Source: Tuctoria greenei
Taxonomy: Eukaryota; Streptophyta; Magnoliopsida; Poales; Poaceae
Direction: 5' to 3'
DNA: 64,000 nt
Assembly (NCBI GenBank): GCA_036927565.1
Contig: JAYESD010000003.1
Span: forward strand, 98,069,591-98,133,590
In this document: positions 57,817 through 64,000 of the stretch, one piece after another
Layout of the letters: every line of letters starts with the position of its first letter
How positions within the stretch are numbered: the first letter of the stretch is position 1
Translations under genes and position numbers: made by a program
The notes under the pieces: generated by a model
What the model saw: only the letters and a program-made list of their open reading frames with translations
Told to the model about the DNA's origin: nothing
Databases searched by the model: none

Positions 57817-60800
57817 CTAAGAGAATAGCTGAGGGAAATCCGCCTTGAGATCTTCTTCTCTTTCCCAAGTTGCTTCTGCCTCTGAATGATGCTTCCACTG
57901 CACTTTACACATGCGAATGACTTTGTTTCTTGTGACCTTCTCCAATGTTTCAAGTATCTTGACAGGCTGCTCCACATAAGATAAGTCTTCCTGTACATCC
58001 ACGGCTTCCATAGGCAATTGCTCTTCAGGCACTCTTAAGCACTTCTTAAGCTGTGATACATGGAACACATTGTGCACATCTGACAAGTGTGGCGGAAGCT
58101 CAAGCTGATATGCCACTTCACCTCGTCTTTCGAGTATTTTGAACGGTCCAATGTATCGGGGTGACAGCTTGCCTCTTACTTTGAATCTTCGCAATCCTCT
58201 CATAGGTGACACCTTCAAGTATACATAATCACCAACTTCAAATGTGAGATCACGTCTTCGAGTATCCGCATAACTCTTCTGTCTTGTTTGAGCTGCCTTT
58301 AGATTCTTCCGAATTTCTTGTACTTGTCTTTCAGCCTCTTGTAATACGTCAGGCCCAAAGACTTGACTTTCCCCAGTTTGATTCCAAAACAACGGTGTCC
58401 TACATTTTCGCCCATACAATGCTTCAAAAGGAGACATCTTCAAACTTGCTTGATAACTGTTGTTGTAAGAGAATTCGGCATATGGCAGATTCTTGTCCCA
58501 ACTCTTGCTATTCTTTAAAGCACACGCTCTCAACATATCTTCTAGTATCTGGTTGGTGCGTTCTGTCTGGCCATCAGTTTGAGGATGATACGCCGAACTG
58601 AAATTTAGACGGGTATCCATTGATTCATGCAACTTCTGCCAGAATCTTGAGGTGAATTGAGTGCCTCTGTCTGAGATGATCTTCTTAGGAACTCCATGTA
58701 AGCATACAATCCTGGAGATGTATAGTTCCGCCAACTTGGGGCCATTATAGGTCTCTTTCACAGGAATAAAGTGAGCCACTTTAGTTAGACGGTCCACAAT
58801 AACCCATATAGAATCATATCCAGACTGTGTTCTTGGTAGTCGCACAATGAAGTCCATACTAATTTCTTCCCATTTCCATTCTGGCACTTTGATTGGTTGC
58901 AATAACCCTGCTGGTCTTTGATGTTCCGCCTTAATCAATTGACATGTATCACATATGGCCACATATTCGGCTACATCCCGTTTCATTCCATGCCACCAAT
59001 ATCGATCTTTAAGATCTTGATACATCTTTGTGCTTCCGGGATGAATGGAGTATGATGAGTCATGAGCTTCTCTTAATATCAACTCTTTAATCTCCTTGAT
59101 ATATGGGACACAAATCCTCTTTCCAAGCCATAAGGTTCCTTGTTCATCCTCTCTAAAGTTCGGAGCTTTCCCTTTCTTAATCAACTGTTTGATCTCCTTG
59201 ACCTTCTCATCATTCTTCTGCCCTTCTCGTATATCACGCTCGAGGGTTGAGTCCACTTCCATAGCAACTGCTTCAGTGCTAGACACTAGACATAGATTTA
59301 ACCTTGCAAACTCTTCACATAGCTGGGGTTGAAGAGCTTGTACTGACAAATTATTGCTTTGTCCTTTCCTGCTTAGAGCATCAGCGACCACATTAGCCTT
59401 GCCTGGATGGTAGTTGATTCCCACATCAAAATCATTGATTAATTCCAACCAACGACGTTGCCTGAGGTTAAGATCCGGCTGTGTAAATATGTACTTCAAG
59501 CTCTTGTGATCTGTATATATCTCCGTCCTTTTTCCCATTAAGTAATGTCTCCATATCTTCAAAGCATGAACAACCGCTGCCAACTCTAAGTCATGTGTTG
59601 GATAATTCCTCTCATGTTTCCGAAGCTGTCTTGAAGCGTAAGCCACAACATGTCCTCCTTGCATTAAGACACATCCTAAACCATGACCAGACGCGTCACA
59701 ATAGACCACAAACTCCTTCTGCATGTCAGGCATCACCAACACCGGTGCACTGGTCAACCTCTTCTTCAATTCGGCGAAGCTTACTTCACACTCGGGGGTC
59801 CACTTGAAAGCAACTCCTTTCTCAAGCAACTTGGTTAGTGGTCGAGAGATCTTTGAAAATCCCTCGATGAATCGACGGTAATAACCAGCCATACCTAAGA
59901 ATCTTCTTATATCATGTACACTCTCAGGTGTTTCCCACTTAAGGACATCGGCCACTTTGCCTGGATCCACTGCTATACCTCCTTCAGATATGACATGTCC
60001 CAAAAATGATACCTCCTTTAGCCAAAACTCACACTTACTAAGTTTGGCATACAGTTGATGTTGGCGAAGCTTCTGTAAGGCCATCCTGAGGTGCTCCTCA
60101 TGCTCTTCTTCAGTCTTGGAGTAAATAAGTATGTCATCGATGAATACCACTACGAACTTGTCCAAGTACTCCATGAAAACCTTGTTCATAAGATACATAA
60201 AATACGCCGGAGCATTGGTCAATCCAAATGACATGACTGTATACTCATACAATCCATACCGAGAGACAAATGCCGTCTTGGGAATATCCGACGGTCTAAT
60301 CTTCAGTTGATGATAGCCCGAACGGAGATCAATCTTGGAAAACACACATGCTCCTCTTAACTGATCAAATAAATCTTCAATCCTTGGTAGTGGGTATTTA
60401 TTCTTGATCGTTACCTCATTTAAGGCACGATAATCCACACACAACCTTTGAGTTCCATCCTTCTTAGGTACAAATATGACTGGTGCTCCCCAAGGCGATG
60501 AGCTAGGACGAATGTATCCTTTTGCTAATAACTCCTCAATATGATCCTTTAGTTCGGCTAGTTGTTTAGCATCCATTCTATACGGCCTTTTATATATTGG
60601 GGCCGTTCCAGGTACTAATTCAATGATAAACTCAATCTCTCGATCAGGGGGCATACCTGGTAAGTCATCTGGGAATACATCCGGAAATTCTTTCACAACC
60701 CGGATGTCTTTGGTACTCTCAAGATGGTTGAGTTGCACTACTGCTTCTTGTGTCTGATCTGGCTTGAATTCCACTGTGGTGCCATCCGGGTGTGTTAAGC

Positions 60801-62346
60801 AGACTGTTCTAGTTGCACAATGAATTACTCCTTGATTCTTTGTCAACCAGTCCATTCCCAGAATGATATCTAATCCTTGTGAGTCCAACACTATTAGGTT
60901 GGCCCAAAAGACTACCCCCCTTATGTTTATACTCACTTTTCGGCATAGATGCCTTGCCACCATCTCTCCTCCAGGAGAGTTTATCAATAATGGCCCATTC
61001 AAGAATGTAACTACCATGTCATGCTTCTTTATGAAATCCTTGGATATGAATGAATGTGTAGCACCCGAATCAAACAATATGGTGGCGGGGTGGGAGTTGA
61101 CAGAGAACGTACCGATCACCACATCAGGTGCTTCCTGTGCTTGCTCCAGAGTCACATGGTTGACACGGCCAGTTGGGTTTTGCTGCTTCTTTGGACAACT
61201 GCTGGCATAGTGTCCCCATTCTCCGCACTTGTAGCATTGTACTCCCGCAGCATTATTTGGGCCCTTGTTGCCTCCTGACTGGTTTCTTGGGGGTTGGCCA
61301 CTTGGACGGTTAGCTGGGGCTGAAGGGCGGGGTGGCTGCATCTGCTGTCGTGGGGGTTGCATTGGCTGGCGTGGTGGCTGCTGCTGCTGCTGCTGGCGTA
61401 TTGGCTGGTTGTAAGGGGTGGGTGGCCTGTAGTTGGAGTTGGGAAACCTCTGTCCCGAGTAGTTCATGGGACGAGTCATATGGGTTGTAGGCTGAGGGTG
61501 AAGACGGGGGCGTACATTGCTGCTGGAGGCATGTGCTGCTAAAGTCAACTTCCTTTTTCTTTCATCATCCTCCAGTTCCTTCTTAGTCCTCTCCACTTCA
61601 AAAGCTTTGTCAACTAACTTCTGGAAGTCGCCGTAGTCGCTGGAAGACATGGCGAACTTTAACTCTTTGTCCAGCCCATTCTTGAAGCGGAATTGCTTCT
61701 TGGCGTCAGTATCCACGTCTGTTGGGGCATAGCGGAATAGCTGGGTGAAGGCGTTCAGATAGGCCCTCACAGTCATACGGCCTTGCTTTAGCATCAGGAA
61801 TTCCTCACGCCTGGCTTGTATCTCTCCTTCAGGTACGAAGTGATTGCGGAAGTTGGTTCGGAATTCTTCCCATGTAATATTTTCCGGGTCCCGGTGGGCT
61901 TCGGTGAAGGCGGTCCACCAGTCAGCTGCTGGTCCTTGAAGTTGATGGGAGGCTAGTAGCACTTTCTCCCTTCCTTCACAGTGGATGAGCCTCAGCTTGC
62001 TATCAATGGTACGGAGCCAATCATCGGCGTCCATGGGTTCGGTAACGGTGGCAAAAGTGGGTGGATGGGTGTTCAGGAAGTCCCTAAGGAAGGACCTAGG
62101 TGGAAAAGGTGGTGGCGGCGGAAGGTTGTAGTTTGGTGGTGGTGGGGGTGGGGCTTGTTGCAGGTTGGTGACAATTTGAGTGAGGTTGTTAAGCAACTGG
62201 GTCTGAAGAGCCATCATCTGTTGCATCTGTTGAGAGGCTGGGGCTCCTCGAGCACCCCTTGCATTCCATCCAGGGACACCTCCAAGTTCTTCATCCAGAG
62301 GTGGGTTACCACGACCACGACCTCTACCTCTACCTCGTCCAGCCAT
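57817..62346 (-). CDS. Gyp-2 gag-pol polyprotein, intact (1509 aa)
   Basis: ATG at 62346, one uninterrupted frame. Residues 1-13 are an Arg/Gly repeat (MAGRGRGRGRGRG). A Gln/Pro-rich stretch follows. Gag domain about 105-265 (DWWTAFTEAHRDPENITWEEFRTNF, LKQGRMTVRAYLNAF). Zinc knuckle C371-C384 (CYKCGEWGHYASSC). Protease DSGATHSFI at 426-434. Reverse transcriptase about 590-780 with FIDD at 735-738. RNase H with D883, E921, D945, D989. Integrase zinc finger H1095, H1102, C1132, C1135 and catalytic core D1165, D1226, E1262. C-terminal GKLSPRYIGPF and a chromodomain-like end (VQWKHHSEAEATWEREEDL). All catalytic residues that I can check are present. Gag and pol are fused in one frame, unlike Gyp-1. 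Confidence 0.97.
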   Translation of the reverse strand: MAGRGRGRGRGRGNPPLDEELGGVPGWNARGARGAPASQQMQQMMALQTQLLNNLTQIVTNLQQAPPPPPPNYNLPPPPPFPPRSFLRDFLNTHPPTFATVTEPMDADDWLRTIDSKLRLIHCEGREKVLLASHQLQGPAADWWTAFTEAHRDPENITWEEFRTNFRNHFVPEGEIQARREEFLMLKQGRMTVRAYLNAFTQLFRYAPTDVDTDAKKQFRFKNGLDKELKFAMSSSDYGDFQKLVDKAFEVERTKKELEDDERKRKLTLAAHASSSNVRPRLHPQPTTHMTRPMNYSGQRFPNSNYRPPTPYNQPIRQQQQQQPPRQPMQPPRQQMQPPRPSAPANRPSGQPPRNQSGGNKGPNNAAGVQCYKCGEWGHYASSCPKKQQNPTGRVNHVTLEQAQEAPDVVIGTFSVNSHPATILFDSGATHSFISKDFIKKHDMVVTFLNGPLLINSPGGEMVARHLCRKVSINIRGVVFWANLIVLDSQGLDIILGMDWLTKNQGVIHCATRTVCLTHPDGTTVEFKPDQTQEAVVQLNHLESTKDIRVVKEFPDVFPDDLPGMPPDREIEFIIELVPGTAPIYKRPYRMDAKQLAELKDHIEELLAKGYIRPSSSPWGAPVIFVPKKDGTQRLCVDYRALNEVTIKNKYPLPRIEDLFDQLRGACVFSKIDLRSGYHQLKIRPSDIPKTAFVSRYGLYEYTVMSFGLTNAPAYFMYLMNKVFMEYLDKFVVVFIDDILIYSKTEEEHEEHLRMALQKLRQHQLYAKLSKCEFWLKEVSFLGHVISEGGIAVDPGKVADVLKWETPESVHDIRRFLGMAGYYRRFIEGFSKISRPLTKLLEKGVAFKWTPECEVSFAELKKRLTSAPVLVMPDMQKEFVVYCDASGHGLGCVLMQGGHVVAYASRQLRKHERNYPTHDLELAAVVHALKIWRHYLMGKRTEIYTDHKSLKYIFTQPDLNLRQRRWLELINDFDVGINYHPGKANVVADALSRKGQSNNLSVQALQPQLCEEFARLNLCLVSSTEAVAMEVDSTLERDIREGQKNDEKVKEIKQLIKKGKAPNFREDEQGTLWLGKRICVPYIKEIKELILREAHDSSYSIHPGSTKMYQDLKDRYWWHGMKRDVAEYVAICDTCQLIKAEHQRPAGLLQPIKVPEWKWEEISMDFIVRLPRTQSGYDSIWVIVDRLTKVAHFIPVKETYNGPKLAELYISRIVCLHGVPKKIISDRGTQFTSRFWQKLHESMDTRLNFSSAYHPQTDGQTERTNQILEDMLRACALKNSKSWDKNLPYAEFSYNNSYQASLKMSPFEALYGRKCRTPLFWNQTGESQVFGPDVLQEAERQVQEIRKNLKAAQTRQKSYADTRRRDLTFEVGDYVYLKVSPMRGLRRFKVRGKLSPRYIGPFKILERRGEVAYQLELPPHLSDVHNVFHVSQLKKCLRVPEEQLPMEAVDVQEDLSYVEQPVKILETLEKVTRNKVIRMCKVQWKHHSEAEATWEREEDLKADFPQLFS

Positions 62347-62724
62347 CTGTGATAGAAAAGTTCATTGAGGTCTTAGAATAATAGACGAGATGGGAAAGGA
62401 TACACTAGGGTAACACGGTCCCAACTACATGCATCAAGGGTAATAGATATAAAGCAAGTTCATTAATCAACTAGTGTGGAGGTGGACAAGATGCCTGAGC
62501 ATTCCACCACTCACACGATGCCTAAACACAACTAAAGACATGGATGTGGACAAGATGCCGAAGTATTCCACAACTCATGTCGCAACCAACACACACAACA
62601 TAAAGCAAACTACTAGCATGACAACATAAAAGGCACAACTCAAGACTAGGGAGGGCGCAGCTACACGCTCCTACAAACTAAGGATAACTGTCCTGAGTCG
62701 ACCAGCGGGGAAACGAGTCCACTC
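62347..62724 (-). other. Spacer between the upstream gene and gag-pol of Gyp-2
   Basis: About 380 bp without coding capacity. The phrase gatgcc...cattccacaactca occurs twice (near 62491 and 62556). An intron joining the upstream gene's transcript to gag or a re-initiation mechanism would have to operate across it. Confidence 0.5.
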
Positions 62725-63492
62725 CTACTCGTCGGAGTCCTCCTCAACCTCCATCTCCGGGTCTTCTTCTTCTGAGTCTTCTCTTGAGTTCTCGGGGGAG
62801 TTCATGCGGCGATCCGGAGATTTCGGGTCCCAAGGCTCCACGTCTGAAGCGTACTGCGGAGAGTTAGGATCAACTCCAGTGATCCTCTTGTAGCGTCGTC
62901 GAAGTCGCTCGTAGCGGTCGACCAGGTCCCTGCTGTCCTGCAGCTCCTGCTGACAACGCTGGAGTCGCGAAGACAACTCCACCACGTCGTCCACCAGCCT
63001 CTCGCACTGGGGGTGAGTCAAGCGTCCCTCGACGTCACGTCCAGTGAAGGCGGCTGTGCCACTAGGGCGCTGAGGGGTGTACGCGTGCTCCGTGCACCCA
63101 AGAAGGAACCTGTGGGCGTGGCTCCAGTAGGTGGTCGCCTCCCACGTGGCGTCCTCCTCAGCTGCACGCTGGGAGCTCCTCCAGGCCGGAGAGAAGTGCG
63201 AGTGCAGCAACTCCGAGTCGTAGTAGACGGCCAGCTGAGAAGTCCACTCCAGCTCACCAGTATAGGGTGCAAAGACCCTAGTGGTGTGGTAGACTAAGCG
63301 GACACGGTACTCACGGTACCCCGCAGCTCGAAGAAGAGAACGAAGACGGACGCGCATCCTCGAAGCAGCACTCCCGTTGGAGAGCAGTGTCGTCTCCCTC
63401 CGGGGTGTGTAAGGTGCGGAGCGACTGGCTAGGGCGTGCTGAGGGACACGACCTCCAGTCGACTTACGGGCCGTCTGCTTGGTCCGCGCCAT
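62725..63492 (-). CDS. Gyp-2 extra protein with an N-terminal histone H3 tail (255 aa)
   Basis: ATG at 63492, about 200 bp after the primer site, in an uninterrupted frame. Residues 1-14, MARTKQTARKSTGG, equal the start of histone H3 (R2, T3, K4, Q5, T6, R8, K9, S10, T11 of the mature tail). The next residues, RVPQHALASRSAP, only loosely follow H3 (K14 to R, P16 kept, L20 and A21 kept, K23 to R). No histone fold follows. Residues about 30-150 are Arg/aromatic-rich and unrecognised. About 155-205 is a probable coiled coil (CERLVDDVVELSSRLQRCQQELQDSRDLVDRYERLRRRY). The C-terminus is acidic and Ser-rich (EDSEEEDPEMEVEEDSDE). Extra genes near gag or the LTR exist in several plant gypsy lineages; I do not recognise this one. 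Inference: the tail may recruit or occupy chromatin readers or modifiers of H3K4/K9. Confidence 0.85.
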   Translation of the reverse strand: MARTKQTARKSTGGRVPQHALASRSAPYTPRRETTLLSNGSAASRMRVRLRSLLRAAGYREYRVRLVYHTTRVFAPYTGELEWTSQLAVYYDSELLHSHFSPAWRSSQRAAEEDATWEATTYWSHAHRFLLGCTEHAYTPQRPSGTAAFTGRDVEGRLTHPQCERLVDDVVELSSRLQRCQQELQDSRDLVDRYERLRRRYKRITGVDPNSPQYASDVEPWDPKSPDRRMNSPENSREDSEEEDPEMEVEEDSDE

Positions 63493-63690
63493 CTACAAAC
63501 ATTTGAAAAGAAGAGAGTGAGATTAATTATTAATAAATCAAGTTAGAATAAAAACAATAAGCAAAGCAAGGTAAGAAGCACAGGGGTTGAGATGGAGAGC
63601 ACAAAGTTTTGGAAATACTATTTCATATGAAAATAGTATAGTCCTTAATTTTCGGCCATTTCTAACTAGGCTTGCGTCCTACGGGCAACA

Positions 63691-63704
63691 CGGCTCTGAT
63701 ACCA
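63691..63704 (-). other. Gyp-2 primer-binding site (initiator tRNA-Met)
   Basis: On the minus strand TGGTATCAGAGCCG, three bases after the 5' LTR; one mismatch at the end to the usual TGGTATCAGAGCCA. Confidence 0.9.
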
Positions 63705-63707
63705 CTT

Positions 63708-64000
63708 TGTCACGCCCGGTCATCGTAAAGATGAACAGACGCTAACCACATGTACGCCAGGATCAGTTGAATCGTACATGCGTTGACGAAAGTGAAATAC
63801 CATTACATTGCCATGTTCGAAATACATAAATAGTCTTACAGTACGACCCGAAGGTCTACAAATACACTACACAAATATTTACATCACTAAACAGTTCAAC
63901 ACTACGGAAAGCAAGATAGATAAGCGGGCTTCGTCTCCACAGGCAGCCGTTGCGCGTGAGGTCGCCAGCCTAGACCAAGTCCTCCGGGTTGACGTAGAAG
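63708..64000 (-). repeat. Gyp-2 5' LTR, inner 293 bp (rest beyond window)
   Basis: Collinear with 54741-55033, two mismatches and no gaps. This is the U5 side of the 5' LTR. Confidence 0.95.

Larger units (their letters stand above)
54741..64000 (-). mobile_element. Young Ty3/gypsy retrotransposon (Gyp-2), minus strand, cut by window end
   Basis: 3' LTR 54741-57770, polypurine tract, intact gag-pol, an extra upstream gene, primer site and the first 293 bp of the 5' LTR (63708-64000, read on the plus strand). The visible part of the two LTRs differs at only two positions, gAtcat/gGtcat and gcAttg/gcGttg. The LTR reads TGTAACACC...GGGCGTGACA on the minus strand. With an undamaged 1509-aa polyprotein the element is recent and may be competent to move. 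The target duplication cannot be checked because the right end is outside the window. Confidence 0.95.

Noticed and set aside
62725..63492. A genuine histone H3 gene or pseudogene
   Set aside because: Only the first 14 residues match; the alpha-helices of the histone fold are absent, and the frame lies between primer site and gag on the element's strand.

Overview
This is nuclear DNA from a grass, very probably Oryza or a close relative. The evidence is the density of Stowaway-type (CTCCCTCC... with TA duplications) and Tourist-type (TTA duplication) miniature elements, CACTA transposons with TNP2-type transposases, Ty3/gypsy elements primed by initiator tRNA-Met, and grass-type F-box gene copies. 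The species cannot be fixed from sequence alone. Almost the whole window is transposable elements nested in one another; I see no confidently functional single-copy host gene. || Layout. (1) 1-2190: the transposase end of a decayed CACTA element (minus strand) with a probable terminus at 2190. (2) 2191-3901: mostly unassigned, with a cluster of GGACTTGTCC-like palindromes at 3420-3760. (3) 3902 onward: outer CACTA element E1, with its left terminus, a subterminal repeat array (3.96-5.7 kb) and a decayed TnpD transposase (5.8-8.7 kb, minus strand). The transposase is cut in two at 8710/32934 by (4) E2, a 24.2-kb CACTA element of the same family (8711-32933). E2 has both termini, two subterminal arrays in mutually inverted orientation, TnpD on the minus strand (10.1-13.7 kb), a TnpA-like gene on the plus strand (about 29.9-31.4 kb) and about 15 kb of cargo between these divergent genes. 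(5) 32934-34190: the remaining N-terminal part of E1's transposase and its upstream region. (6) 34.5-39.08 kb: tandem units of about 2 kb carrying F-box pseudogenes. (7) 39088-54014: a Ty3/gypsy element with 4.2-kb LTRs and GTTAA target duplications, whose pol is broken. (8) 54741 to the window end: a second, young gypsy element on the minus strand with an intact 1509-aa gag-pol and an additional upstream gene. || The E2 cargo holds an F-box-like gene, three paralogous copies of an unrecognised gene family (one broken, two intact, 205 and 206 aa, each with a TATA box), a WRN-type 3'-5' exonuclease pseudogene, a 994-bp foldback element and several miniature elements. || The most striking observation is at 62725-63492. 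The young gypsy element encodes, between its primer-binding site and gag, a 255-aa protein. Its first 14 residues, MARTKQTARKSTGG, are identical to the N-terminal tail of histone H3, including K4, K9 and S10. They are followed by unrelated sequence, a probable coiled coil and an acidic tail. This looks like a captured or mimicked histone tail carried by a retrotransposon.
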